Source of the DNA: Meandrina meandrites
Taxonomy: Eukaryota > Cnidaria > Anthozoa > Scleractinia > Meandrinidae
Assembly (NCBI GenBank): GCA_963693305.1
Contig: OY855910.1
Coordinates: forward strand, 23,192,362-23,256,361
Reading direction: 5' to 3'
Length of the DNA stretch: 64,000 bases
This document shows, one piece after another, positions 19,407-32,873 of this stretch. The notes under the pieces were generated by a model. The model was not told the DNA's origin. It made no database searches and saw only the letters and a program-made list of their open reading frames with translations. Made by a program: the position numbers and the translations under genes. Within the stretch, counting starts at the first letter, position 1; each line of letters opens with the position of its first letter.

Positions 19407-19479
19407 GTTTCCGTAGTGTAGTGGTTATCACATCCGCCTAACACGCGGAAGGTCGCAGGTTCGAGCCCTGCCGGAAACA
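19407..19479 (+). tRNA. tRNA-Val-AAC: tRNA-Val(AAC), array unit 3
   Basis: Same as unit 1; spacing 542 bp. The A-run upstream carries one G substitution (AAAAGTAAGAAAAAG). Confidence 0.97.
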
Positions 19480-21095
19480 ACTCTTTTTGTGATGTTTTTT
19501 TTGCAATGCATCACCATGGTGCAAAACTGGTAACGCATCGGTGCACGTGAGTTGGACGACGGAATGAACAATTGTGTCTAGTATAATCTAGACTAACTTG
19601 TTTTACATGTCAATCATCAGTTTTTAAATCCTTTAAGAATATTGATTCACAGAAAAGTACATTCATTTAACCGAGGCAGTGACAGAGTGAGGTACGACAA
19701 GAGATTGCTCCACTTTCAAAAAAACTTTTTGGAAACGATTTTTTGATCAGCATGGCTCTTTCCACACAAGTAAGTAAATCTCAGCTGCCATTTTTGAAGA
19801 ATAATTTAAAAAGATAATTAAAGTAAGGCGTTTGTTACGACAAAGTGATAAATTTTGAAGCGTTTAAAGACAATTAACTGGCTACAGCTCTGACTTTTCG
19901 TTTCATATGGCTATTTGTTCTGCAGGAAATCTAAAAAACATGCTCATTTTCTACTTCATTCGAAAACAACAAATCTTTGCTTTCAAATCTTTTAATAAAA
20001 AAAAAAACAAAAAAAAAACAAAACAGTTCTAAATCTAAAATGTTGCATTTACAGCAGACGTCAAGCCTTCTACTTTTCGTTCAGTAAGAAAATTTGCCAT
20101 CAAACCTTCAACGGACTGAACAATTACCATTCGATTTGAACTATGCTTGCCAACCCCCAGATTCTCCTATACCTGACCGAAAGGAATGCTTGGGAAATTA
20201 GACACTTCAGCGGCATCCAACACAACCTACCTCCATTTCATGTGTTTTTTAGAAGTGTCGAGCCAGCCAATTCTACCAGCAAAATATTGCACCGATTGCA
20301 TTCTTCAGAAGTCAAATCTCGTCCAAATTGCCTTGGTAGGTCTTGGAATCCAGCCACAGAACGGCCAGAGAGACAACTTCACTCATGAACAACCATGTTT
20401 CCATACATATAGTTTTGGCGTTCCAATCACCGTCAAATCATCTCTCACTCCTGGTTTCTTTCAGAAGTTTGCCTCTACCCACCATTCAAGCTTCATGATG
20501 CCAGCCTGGGGGCTTCTGCAGTGATAAATGGCTCTGAAAACACTTCTAAACCGAAAACTTACCAGATTTTAGCCGAACTGCTCGGCTTATCGAGCAAGCA
20601 ACGGCCGAATGCTGACGTCACAATGAAAATTTGAGCCCTCGGTGTTACTAAACAGCGCATAGTTTCAATTAAACCTCTTATATGCGATCACGAGATTGTA
20701 GAGACTGCCTATGCTCAGAAAAACTCTTAAAAAGCACACAGAAATTTGCCAGTTAAAGGGTTAAGCCAAAAATCAAGAAATATGAACCCTTTAAACAGCA
20801 ATCAGGGCGCGATCGTGTTCTATCGGCAAATTTCTACTAACACTGAGCTAATAGCAGAAACTCATCCGTGTTCTAGGGGAAGTCCGCGAATCTGAGATTC
20901 CAATACTCCAAATCCACCTGTTCCCAAAATCAGGAGCGCGACGTGTGCTTTAACACACTCCGCGCTCCTGATTTTAAAAATACAGAAATAAAATAAAATG
21001 AATAAATAAACAGAAATGAGATAAAAAAAAAATGTAAAATGTATTGAAAAAAGATATAATGATGGGCAATTGCTATATTTCAAGCCTGTGTTCTT

Positions 21096-21168
21096 GGGGA
21101 ATTAGCTCAAATGGTAGAGCGCCCGCTTTGCATGCGGGAAGTACCGGGATCGATGCCCGGATTCTCCA
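21096..21168 (+). tRNA. tRNA-Ala-TGC: tRNA-Ala(UGC), array unit 4
   Basis: Same gene sequence. Unit 4 lacks AAAACACAC-type bases in the transposon part (CAACAAATCTTTGC near 19970), a deletion shared with units 8 and 9. Confidence 0.97.
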
Positions 21169-21637
21169 ATTTTCTTATTGTTTAATATTAAACGATTTGC
21201 ATTGAACGTTAGACAAAATAGAGCTACCAATTACTGTATTTTTACTACCATAAAATTCAGAAGATTAGCCCTGTGCTTATATTTGCTAAACATCCCTTTC
21301 ATTTGGGCTTATTATCAGGGTGGGCTTTGGCGGTATGTTTTTGAGCAACAACTCTCATATTACATCAAGTGTTTTCTTTATGCCTGATATTTCTGCATAT
21401 AATACGGTAGAGTAACGTTCCGCCGCAATCAAGTGCAGCCGCGATTGCGTTACTGAGGATATAAACGAAAACTGAAACTTGAAAATAGTGAACTTCAGAA
21501 ATTTTGAAACTGCGGCGCGTTAGGTAATAACTATTCCGACTAACAAAAGTAAAAAAAAGAGCAGTGATTTGCCACGATTTGTAGATAGAGGTAAGTCGAA
21601 AGAAAAATTAAATATTTCACTTGTGAGTCGTAGCGTA

Positions 21638-21710
21638 GTTTCCGTAGTGTAGTGGTTATCACATCCGCCTAACACGCGGAAGGTCGCAGGTTCGAGCCCT
21701 GCCGGAAACA
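21638..21710 (+). tRNA. tRNA-Val-AAC: tRNA-Val(AAC), array unit 4
   Basis: Same as unit 1; spacing 542 bp. Confidence 0.97.
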
Positions 21711-23334
21711 ACTCTTTTTGTGATGTTTTTTTTGCAATGCATCACCATGGTGCAAAACTGGTAACGCATCGGTGCACGTGAGTTGGACGACGGAATGAAC
21801 AATTGTGTCTAGTATAATCTAGACTAACTTGTTTTACATGTCAATCATCAGTTTTTAAATCCTTTAAGAATATTGATTCACAGAAAAGTACATTCATTTA
21901 ACCGAGGCAGTGACAGAGTGAGGTACGACAAGAGATTGCTCCACTTTCAAAAAAACTTTTTGGAAACGATTTTTTGATCAGCATGGCTCTTTCCACACAA
22001 GTAAGTAAATCTCAGCTGCCATTTTTGAAGAATAATTTAAAAAGATAATTAAAGTAAGGCGTTTGTTACGACAAAGTGATAAATTTTGAAGCGTTTAAAG
22101 ACAATTAACTGGCTACAGCTCTGACTTTTCGTTTCATATGGCTATTTGTTCTGCAGGAAATCTAAAAAACATGCTCATTTTCTACTTCATTCGAAAACAA
22201 CAAAAAACACACATCTTTGCTTTCAAATCTTTTAATAAAAAAAAAAAACAAAAAAAAACAAAACAATTCTAAATCTAAAATGTTGCATTTACAGCAGACG
22301 TCAAGCCTTCTACTTTTCGTTCAGTAAGAAAATTTGCCATCAAACCTTCAACGGACTGAACAATTACCATTCGATTTGAACTATGCTTGCCAACCCCCAG
22401 ATTCTCCTATACCTGACCGAAAGGAATGCTTGGGAAATTAGACACTTCAGCGGCATCCAACACAACCTACCTCCATTTCATGTGTTTTTTAGAAGTGTCG
22501 AGCCAGCCAATTCTACCAGCAAAATATTGCACCGATTGCATTCTTCAGAAGTCAAATCTCGTCCAAATTGCCTTGGTAGGTCTTGGAATCCAGCCACAGA
22601 ACGGCCAGAGAGACAACTTCACTCATGAACAACCATGTTTCCATACATATAGTTTTGGCGTTCCAATCACCGTCAAATCATCTCTCACTCCTGGTTTCTT
22701 TCAGAAGTTTGCCTCTACCCACCATTCAAGCTTCATGATGCCAGCCTGGGGGCTTCTGTAGTGATAAATGGCTCTGAAAACACTTCTAAACCGAAAACTT
22801 ACCAGATTTTAGCCGAACTGCTCGGCTTATCGAGCAAGCAACGGCCGAATGGTGACGTCACAATGAAAATTTGAGCCCTCGGTGTTACTAAACAGCGCAT
22901 AGTTTCAATTAAACCTCTTATATGCGATCACGAGATTGTAGAGACTGCCTATGCTCAGAAAAACTCTTAAAAAGCACACAGAAATTTGCCAGTTAAAGGG
23001 TTAAGCCAAAAATCAAGAAATATGAACCCTTTAAACAGCAATCAGGGCGCGATCGTGTTCTATCGGCAAATTTCTACTAACACTGAGCTAATAGCAGAAA
23101 CTCATCCGTGTTCTAGGGGAAGTCCGCGAATCTGAGATTCCAATACTCCAAATCCACCTGTTCCCAAAATCAGGAGCGCGACGTGTGCTTTAACACACTC
23201 CGCGCTCCTGATTTTAAAAATACAGAAATAAAATAAAATGAATAAATAAACAGAAATGAGATAAAAAAAAATGTAAAATGTATTGAAAAAAGATATAATG
23301 ATGGGCAATTGCTATATTTCAAGCCTGTGTTCTT

Positions 23335-23407
23335 GGGGAATTAGCTCAAATGGTAGAGCGCCCGCTTTGCATGCGGGAAGTACCGGGATCGATGCCCGGA
23401 TTCTCCA
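23335..23407 (+). tRNA. tRNA-Ala-TGC: tRNA-Ala(UGC), array unit 5
   Basis: Same gene sequence. Unit 5 has a private GGTGACGTC change near 22851 in the transposon part. Confidence 0.97.
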
Positions 23408-23867
23408 ATTTTCTTATTGTTTAATATTAAACGATTTGCATTGAACGTTAGACAAAATAGAGCTACCAATTACTGTATTTTTACTACCATAAAATTCAGA
23501 AGATTAGCCCTGTGCTTATATTTGCTAAACATCCCTTTCATTTGGGCTTATTATCAGGGTGGGCTTTGGCGGTATGTTTTTGAGCAACAACTCTCATATT
23601 ACATCAAGTGTTTTCTTTATGCCTGATATTTCTGCATATAATACGGTAGAGTAACGTTCCGCCGCAATCAAGTGCAGCCGCGATTGCGTTACTGAGGATA
23701 TAAACGAAAACTGAAACTTGAAAACAGTGAACTTCAGAAATTTTGAAACTGCGGGGCGTTAGGTAATAGCTATTCCGACTAAAAAAAAGAGCAGTGATTT
23801 GCCACGATTTGTAGATAGAGGTAAGTCGAAAGAAAAATTAAATATTTCACTTGTGAGTCGTAGCGTA

Positions 23868-23940
23868 GTTTCCGTAGTGTAGTGGTTATCACATCCGCCT
23901 AACACGCGGAAGGTCGCAGGTTCGAGCCCTGCCGGAAACA
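23868..23940 (+). tRNA. tRNA-Val-AAC: tRNA-Val(AAC), array unit 5
   Basis: Gene unchanged. The Ala-to-Val spacing is 533 bp because of a 9-bp deletion in the A-rich spacer, linked to GCGGGGCG and AATAGC variants shared with unit 6. Confidence 0.97.
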
Positions 23941-25569
23941 ACTCTTTTTGTGATGTTTTTTTTGCAATGCATCACCATGGTGCAAAACTGGTAACGCATC
24001 GGTGCACGTGAGTTGGACGACGGAATGAACAATTGTGTCTAGTATAATCTAGACTAACTTGTTTTACATGTCAATCATCAGTTTTTAAATCCTTTAAGAA
24101 TATTGATTCACAGAAAAGTACATTCATTTAACCGAGGCAGTGACAGAGTGAGGTACGACAAGAGATTGCTCCACTTTCAAAAAAACTTTTTGGAAACGAT
24201 TTTTTGATCAGCATGGCTCTTTCCACACAAGTAAGTAAATCTCAGCTGCCATTTTTGAAGAATAATTTAAAAAGATAATTAAAGTAAGGCGTTTTATTAC
24301 GACAAAGTGATAAATTTTGAAGCGTTTAAAGACAATTAACTGGCTACAGCTCTGACTTTTCGTTTCATATGGCTATTTGTTCTGCAGGAAATCTAAAAAA
24401 CATGCTCATTTTCTACTTCATTCGAAAACAACAAAAAACACACATCTTTGCTTTCAAATCTTTTAATAAAAAAAAAAAAAAACAAAAAAAACCAAAACAA
24501 TTCTAAATCTAAAATGTTGCATTTACAGCAGACGTCAAGCCTTCTACTTTTCGTTCAGTAAGAAAATTTGCCATCAAACCTTCAACGGACTGAACAATTA
24601 CCATTCGATTTGAACTATGCTTGCCAACCCCCAGATTCTCCTATACCTGACCGAAAGGAATGCTTGGGAAATTAGACACTTCAGCGGCATCCAACACAAC
24701 CTACCTCCATTTCATGTGTTTTTTAGAAGTGTCGAGCCAGCCAATTCTACCAGCAAAATATTGCACCGATTGCATTCTTCAGAAGTCAAATCTCGTCCAA
24801 ATTGCCTTGGTAGGTCTTGGAATCCAGCCACAGAACGGCCAGAGAGACAACTTCACTCATGAACAACCATGTTTCCATACATATAGTTTTGGCGTTCCAA
24901 TCACCGTCAAATCATCTCTCACTCCTGGTTTCTTTCAGAAGTTTGCCTCTACCCACCATTCAAGCTTCATGATGCCAGCCTGGGGGCTTCTGCAGTGATA
25001 AATGGCTCTGAAAACACTTCTAAACCGAAAACTTACCAGATTTTATCCGAACTGCTCGGCTTATCGAGCAAGCAACGGCCGAATGCTGACGTCACAATGA
25101 AAATTTGAGCCCTCGGTGTTACTAAACAGCGCATAGTTTCAATTAAACCTCTTATATGCGATCACGAGATTGTAGAGACTGCCTATGCTCAGAAAAACTC
25201 TTAAAAAGCACACAGAGATTTGCCAGTTAAAGGGTTAAGCCAAAAATCAAGAAATATGAACCCTTTAAACAGCAATCAGGGCGCGATCGTGTTCTATCGG
25301 CAAATTTCTACTAACACTGAGCTAATAGCAGAAACTCATCCGTGTTCTAGGGGAAGTCCGCGAATCTGAGATTCCAATACTCCAAATCCACCTGTTCCCA
25401 AAATCAGGAGCGCGACGTGTGCTTTAACACACTCCGCGCTCCTGATTTTAAAAATACAGAAATAAAATAAAATGAATAAATAAACAGAAATGAGATAAAA
25501 AAAAAATGTAAAATGTATTGAAAAAAGATATAATGATGGGCAATTGCTATATTTCAAGCCTGTGTTCTT

Positions 25570-25642
25570 GGGGAATTAGCTCAAATGGTAGAGCGCCCGC
25601 TTTGCATGCGGGAAGTACCGGGATCGATGCCCGGATTCTCCA
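25570..25642 (+). tRNA. tRNA-Ala-TGC: tRNA-Ala(UGC), array unit 6
   Basis: Same gene sequence. From unit 6 onward the transposon part reads TTTTATCCGAAC instead of TTTTAGCCGAAC and the unit junction reads GCGTTTTATTACG instead of GCGTTTGTTACG. Confidence 0.97.
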
Positions 25643-26102
25643 ATTTTCTTATTGTTTAATATTAAACGATTTGCATTGAACGTTAGACAAAATAGAGCTA
25701 CCAATTACTGTATTTTTACTACCATAAAATTCAGAAGATTAGCCCTGTGCTTATATTTGCTAAACATCCCTTTCATTTGGGCTTATTATCAGGGTGGGCT
25801 TTGGCGGTATGTTTTTGAGCAACAACTCTCATATTACATCAAGTGTTTTCTTTATGCCTGATATTTCTGCATATAATACGGTAGAGTAACGTTCCGCCGC
25901 AATCAAGTGCAGCCGCGATTGCGTTACTGAGGATATAAACGAAAACTGAAACTTGAAAACAGTGAACTTCAGAAATTTTGAAACTGCGGGGCGTTAGGTA
26001 ATAGCTATTCCGACTAAAAAAAAGAGCAGTGATTTGCCACGATTTGTAGATAGAGGTAAGTCGAAAGAAAAATTAAATATTTCACTTGTGAGTCGTAGCG
26101 TA

Positions 26103-26175
26103 GTTTCCGTAGTGTAGTGGTTATCACATCCGCCTAACACGCGGAAGGTCGCAGGTTCGAGCCCTGCCGGAAACA
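26103..26175 (+). tRNA. tRNA-Val-AAC: tRNA-Val(AAC), array unit 6
   Basis: Gene unchanged; 533-bp spacing class, same linked variants as unit 5. Confidence 0.97.
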
Positions 26176-27804
26176 ACTCTTTTTGTGATGTTTTTTTTGC
26201 AATGCATCACCATGGTGCAAAACTGGTAACGCATCGGTGCACGTGAGTTGGACGACGGAATGAACAATTGTGTCTAGTATAATCTAGACTAACTTGTTTT
26301 ACATGTCAATCATCAGTTTTTAAATCCTTTAAGAATATTGATTCACAGAAAAGTACATTCATTTAACCGAGGCAGTGACAGAGTGAGGTACGACAAGAGA
26401 TTGCTCCACTTTCAAAAAAACTTTTTGGAAACGATTTTTTGATCAGCATGGCTCTTTCCACACAAGTAAGTAAATCTCAGCTGCCATTTTTGAAGAATAA
26501 TTTAAAAAGATAATTAAAGTAAGGCGTTTTATTACGACAAAGTGATAAATTTTGAAGCGTTTAAAGACAATTAACTGGCTACAGCTCTGACTTTTCGTTT
26601 CATATGGCTATTTGTTCTGCAGGAAATCTAAAAAACATGCTCATTTTCTACTTCATTCGAAAACAACAAAAAACACACATCTTTGCTTTCAAATCTTTTA
26701 ATAAAAAAAAAAAAAAACAAAAAAAACCAAAACAATTCTAAATCTAAAATGTTGCATTTACAGCAGACGTCAAGCCTTCTACTTTTCGTTCAGTAAGAAA
26801 ATTTGCCATCAAACCTTCAACGGACTGAACAATTACCATTCGATTTGAACTATGCTTGCCAACCCCCAGATTCTCCTATACCTGACCGAAAGGAATGCTT
26901 GGGAAATTAGACACTTCAGCGGCATCCAACACAACCTACCTCCATTTCATGTGTTTTTTAGAAGTGTCGAGCCAGCCAATTCTACCAGCAAAATATTGCA
27001 CCGATTGCATTCTTCAGAAGTCAAATCTCGTCCAAATTGCCTTGGTAGGTCTTGGAATCCAGCCACAGAACGGCCAGAGAGACAACTTCACTCATGAACA
27101 ACCATGTTTCCATACATATAGTTTTGGCGTTCCAATCACCGTCAAATCATCTCTCACTCCTGGTTTCTTTCAGAAGTTTGCCTCTACCCACCATTCAAGC
27201 TTCATGATGCCAGCCTGGGGGCTTCTGCAGTGATAAATGGCTCTGAAAACACTTCTAAACCGAAAACTTACCAGATTTTATCCGAACTGCTCGGCTTATC
27301 GAGCAAGCAACGGCCGAATGCTGACGTCACAATGAAAATTTGAGCCCTCGGTGTTACTAAACAGCGCATAGTTTCAATTAAACCTCTTATATGCGATCAC
27401 GAGATTGTAGAGACTGCCTATGCTCAGAAAAACTCTTAAAAAGCACACAGAGATTTGCCAGTTAAAGGGTTAAGCCAAAAATCAAGAAATATGAACCCTT
27501 TAAACAGCAATCAGGGCGCGATCGTGTTCTATCGGCAAATTTCTACTAACACTGAGCTAATAGCAGAAACTCATCCGTGTTCTAGGGGAAGTCCGCGAAT
27601 CTGAGATTCCAATACTCCAAATCCACCTGTTCCCAAAATCAGGAGCGCGACGTGTGCTTTAACACACTCCGCGCTCCTGATTTTAAAAATACAGAAATAA
27701 AATAAAATGAATAAATAAACAGAAATGAGATAAAAAAAAAATGTAAAATGTATTGAAAAAAGATATAATGATGGGCAATTGCTATATTTCAAGCCTGTGT
27801 TCTT

Positions 27805-27877
27805 GGGGAATTAGCTCAAATGGTAGAGCGCCCGCTTTGCATGCGGGAAGTACCGGGATCGATGCCCGGATTCTCCA
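27805..27877 (+). tRNA. tRNA-Ala-TGC: tRNA-Ala(UGC), array unit 7
   Basis: Same gene sequence. The 5' part of unit 7 matches unit 6 while its tRNA-Val spacer is of the 542 class, so the unit is a mosaic. Confidence 0.97.
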
Positions 27878-28346
27878 ATTTTCTTATTGTTTAATATTAA
27901 ACGATTTGCATTGAACGTTAGACAAAATAGAGCTACCAATTACTGTATTTTTACTACCATAAAATTCAGAAGATTAGCCCTGTGCTTATATTTGCTAAAC
28001 ATCCCTTTCATTTGGGCTTATTATCAGGGTGGGCTTTGGCGGTATGTTTTTGAGCAACAACTCTCATATTACATCAAGTGTTTTCTTTATGCCTGATATT
28101 TCTGCATATAATACGGTAGAGTAACGTTCCGCCGCAATCAAGTGCAGCCGCGATTGCGTTACTGAGGATATAAACGAAAACTGAAACTTGAAAATAGTGA
28201 ACTTCAGAAATTTTGAAACTGCGGCGCGTTAGGTAATAACTATTCCGACTAACAAAAGTAAAAAAAAGAGCAGTGATTTGCCACGATTTGTAGATAGAGG
28301 TAAGTCGAAAGAAAAATTAAATATTTCACTTGTGAGTCGTAGCGTA

Positions 28347-28419
28347 GTTTCCGTAGTGTAGTGGTTATCACATCCGCCTAACACGCGGAAGGTCGCAGGT
28401 TCGAGCCCTGCCGGAAACA
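28347..28419 (+). tRNA. tRNA-Val-AAC: tRNA-Val(AAC), array unit 7
   Basis: Gene unchanged; spacing 542 bp. Confidence 0.97.
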
Positions 28420-30037
28420 ACTCTTTTTGTGATGTTTTTTTTGCAATGCATCACCATGGTGCAAAACTGGTAACGCATCGGTGCACGTGAGTTGGACGAC
28501 GGAATGAACAATTGTGTCTAGTATAATCTAGACTAACTTGTTTTACATGTCAATCATCAGTTTTTAAATCCTTTAAGAATATTGATTCACAGAAAAGTAC
28601 ATTCATTTAACCGAGGCAGTGACAGAGTGAGGTACGACAAGAGATTGCTCCACTTTCAAAAAAACTTTTTGGAAACGATTTTTTGATCAGCATGGCTCTT
28701 TCCACACAAGTAAGTAAATCTCAGCTGCCATTTTTGAAGAATAATTTAAAAAGATAATTAAAGTAAGGCGTTTTATTACGACAAAGTGATAAATTTTGAA
28801 GCGTTTAAAGACAATTAACTGGCTACAGCTCTGACTTTTCGTTTCATATGGCTATTTGTTCTGCAGGAAATCTAAAAAACATGCTCATTTTCTACTTCAT
28901 TCGAAAACAACAAATCTTTGCTTTCAAATCTTTTAATAAAAAAAAAACAAAAAAAAACAAAACAATTCTAAATCTAAAATGTTGCATTTACAGCAGACGT
29001 CAAGCCTTCTACTTTTCGTTCAGTAAGAAAATTTGCCATCAAACCTTCAACGGACTGAACAATTACCATTCGATTTGAACTATGCTTGCCAACCCCCAGA
29101 TTCTCCTATACCTGACCGAAAGGAATGCTTGGGAAATTAGACACTTCAGCGGCATCCAACACAACCTACCTCCATTTCATGTGTTTTTTAGAAGTGTCGA
29201 GCCAGCCAATTCTACCAGCAAAATATTGCACCGATTGCATTCTTCAGAAGTCAAATCTCGTCCAAATTGCCTTGGTAGGTCTTGGAATCCAGCCACAGAA
29301 CGGCCAGAGAGACAACTTCACTCATGAACAACCATGTTTCCATACATATAGTTTTGGCGTTCCAATCACCGTCAAATCATCTCTCACTCCTGGTTTCTTT
29401 CAGAAGTTTGCCTCTACCCACCATTCAAGCTTCATGATGCCAGCCTGGGGGCTTCTGCAGTGATAAATGGCTCTGAAAACACTTCTAAACCGAAAACTTA
29501 CCAGATTTTATCCGAACGGCTCGGCTTATCGAGCAAGCAACGGCCGAATGCTGACGTCACAATGAAAATTTGAGCCCTCGGTGTTACTAAACAGCGCATA
29601 GTTTCAATTAAACCTCTTATATGCGATCACGAGATTGTAGAGACTGCCTATGCTCAGAAAAACTCTTAAAAAGCACACAGAGATTTGCCAGTTAAAGGGT
29701 TAAGCCAAAAATCAAGAAATATGAACCCTTTAAACAGCAATCAGGGCGCGATCGTGTTCTATCGGCAAATTTCTACTAACACTGAGCTAATAGCAGAAAC
29801 TCATCCGTGTTCTAGGGGAAGTCCGCGAATCTGAGATTCCAATACTCCAAATCCACCTGTTCCCAAAATCAGGAGCGCGACGTGTGCTTTAACACACTCC
29901 GCGCTCCTGATTTTAAAAATACAGAAATAAAATAAAATGAATAAATAAACAGAAATGAGATAAAAAAAAAAAAATGTAAAATGTATTGAAAAAAGATATA
30001 ATGATGGGCAATTGCTATATTTCAAGCCTGTGTTCTT

Positions 30038-30110
30038 GGGGAATTAGCTCAAATGGTAGAGCGCCCGCTTTGCATGCGGGAAGTACCGGGATCGATGCCC
30101 GGATTCTCCA
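30038..30110 (+). tRNA. tRNA-Ala-TGC: tRNA-Ala(UGC), array unit 8
   Basis: Same gene sequence. Unit 8 has a private GAACGGCTCGG change near 29515. Confidence 0.97.
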
Positions 30111-30579
30111 ATTTTCTTATTGTTTAATATTAAACGATTTGCATTGAACGTTAGACAAAATAGAGCTACCAATTACTGTATTTTTACTACCATAAAATTC
30201 AGAAGATTAGCCCTGTGCTTATATTTGCTAAACATCCCTTTCATTTGGGCTTATTATCAGGGTGGGCTTTGGCGGTATGTTTTTGAGCAACAACTCTCAT
30301 ATTACATCAAGTGTTTTCTTTATGCCTGATATTTCTGCATATAATACGGTAGAGTAACGTTCCGCCGCAATCAAGTGCAGCCGCGATTGCGTTACTGAGG
30401 ATATAAACGAAAACTGAAACTTGAAAATAGTGAACTTCAGAAATTTTGAAACTGCGGCGCGTTAGGTAATAACTATTCCGACTAACAAAAGTAAAAAAAA
30501 GAGCAGTGATTTGCCACGATTTGTAGATAGAGGTAAGTCGAAAGAAAAATTAAATATTTCACTTGTGAGTCGTAGCGTA

Positions 30580-30652
30580 GTTTCCGTAGTGTAGTGGTTA
30601 TCACATCCGCCTAACACGCGGAAGGTCGCAGGTTCGAGCCCTGCCGGAAACA
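30580..30652 (+). tRNA. tRNA-Val-AAC: tRNA-Val(AAC), array unit 8
   Basis: Gene unchanged; spacing 542 bp. Confidence 0.97.
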
Positions 30653-32267
30653 ACTCTTTTTGTGATGTTTTTTTTGCAATGCATCACCATGGTGCAAAAC
30701 TGGTAACGCATCGGTGCACGTGAGTTGGACGACGGAATGAACAATTGTGTCTAGTATAATCTAGACTAACTTGTTTTACATGTCAATCATCAGTTTTTAA
30801 ATCCTTTAAGAATATTGATTCACAGAAAAGTACATTCATTTAACCGAGGCAGTGACAGAGTGAGGTACGACAAGAGATTGCTCCACTTTCAAAAAAACTT
30901 TTTGGAAACGATTTTTTGATCAGCATGGCTCTTTCCACACAAGTAAGTAAATCTCAGCTGCCATTTTTGAAGAATAATTTAAAAAGATAATTAAAGTAAG
31001 GCGTTTTATTACGACAAAGTGATAAATTTTGAAGCGTTTAAAGACAATTAACTGGCTACAGCTCTGACTTTTCGTTTCATATGGCTATTTGTTCTGCAGG
31101 AAATCTAAAAAACATGCTCATTTTCTACTTCATTCGAAAACAACAAATCTTTGCTTTGAAATCTTTTAATAAAAAAAAAACAAAAAAAAACAAAACAATT
31201 CTAAATCTAAAATGTTGCATTTACAGCAGACGTCAAGCCTTCTACTTTTCGTTCAGTAAGAAAATTTGCCATCAAACCTTCAACGGACTGAACAATTACC
31301 ATTCGATTTGAACTATGCTTGCCAACCCCCAGATTCTCCTATACCTGACCGAAAGGAATGCTTGGGAAATTAGACACTTCAGCGGCATCCAACACAACCT
31401 ACCTCCATTTCATGTGTTTTTTAGAAGTGTCGAGCCAGCCAATTCTACCAGCAAAATATTGCACCGATTGCATTCTTCAGAAGTCAAATCTCGTCCAAAT
31501 TGCCTTGGTAGGTCTTGGAATCCAGCCACAGAACGGCCAGAGAGACAACTTCACTCATGAACAACCATGTTTCCATACATATAGTTTTGGCGTTCCAATC
31601 ACCGTCAAATCATCTCTCACTCCTGGTTTCTTTCAGAAGTTTGCCTCTACCCACCATTCAAGCTTCATGATGCCAGCCTGGGGGCTTCTGCAGTGATAAA
31701 TGGCTCTGAAAACACTTCTAAACCGAAAACTTACCAGATTTTATCCGAACTGCTCGGCTTATCGAGCAAGCAACGGCCGAATGCTGACGTCACAATGAAA
31801 ATTTGAGCCCTCGGTGTTACTAAACAGCGCATAGTTTCAATTAAACCTCTTATATGCGATCACGAGATTGTAGAGACTGCCTATGCTCAGAAAAACTCTT
31901 AAAAAGCACACAGAAATTTGCCAGTTAAAGGGTTAAGCCAAAAATCAAGAAATATGAACCCTTTAAACAGCAATCAGGGCGTGATCGTGTTCTATCGGCA
32001 AATTTCTACTAACACTGAGCTAATAGCAGAAACTCATCCGTGTTCTAGGGGAAGTCCGCGAATCTGAGATTCCAATACTCCAAATCCACCTGTTCCCAAA
32101 ATCAGGAGCGCGACGTGTGCTTTAACACACTCCGCGCTCCTGATTTTAAAAATACAGAAATAAAATAAAATGAATAAATAAACAGAAATGAGATAAAAAA
32201 AAAATGTAAAATGTATTGAAAAAAGATATAATGATGGGCAATTGCTATATTTCAAGCCTGTGTTCTT

Positions 32268-32340
32268 GGGGAATTAGCTCAAATGGTAGAGCGCCCGCTT
32301 TGCATGCGGGAAGTACCGGGATCGATGCCCGGATTCTCCA
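32268..32340 (+). tRNA. tRNA-Ala-TGC: tRNA-Ala(UGC), array unit 9
   Basis: Same gene sequence. Unit 9 carries GGGCGTGATCG near 31979, shared only with unit 11, and a private TTTGAAATC near 31155. Confidence 0.97.
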
Positions 32341-32800
32341 ATTTTCTTATTGTTTAATATTAAACGATTTGCATTGAACGTTAGACAAAATAGAGCTACC
32401 AATTACTGTATTTTTACTACCATAAAATTCAGAAGATTAGCCCTGTGCTTATATTTGCTAAACATCCCTTTCATTTGGGCTTATTATCAGGGTGGGCTTT
32501 GGCGGTATGTTTTTGAGCAACAACTCTCATATTACATCAAGTGTTTTCTTTATGCCTGATATTTCTGCATATAATACGGTAGAGTAACGTTCCGCCGCAA
32601 TCAAGTGCAGCCGCGATTGCGTTACTGAGGATATAAACGAAAACTGAAACTTGAAAACAGTGAACTTCAGAAATTTTGAAACTGCGGGGCGTTAGGTAAT
32701 AACTATTCCGACTAAAAAAAAGAGCAGTGATTTGCCACGATTTGTAGATAGAGGTAAGTCGAAAGAAAAATTAAATATTTCACTTGTGAGTCGTAGCGTA

Positions 32801-32873
32801 GTTTCCGTAGTGTAGTGGTTATCACATCCGCCTAACACGCGGAAGGTCGCAGGTTCGAGCCCTGCCGGAAACA
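32801..32873 (+). tRNA. tRNA-Val-AAC: tRNA-Val(AAC), array unit 9
   Basis: Gene unchanged; 533-bp spacing class. The 3' flank reads ACAAGTCTTTTT instead of ACAACTCTTTTT, as in units 10 and 14; the T5 terminator is kept. Confidence 0.97.
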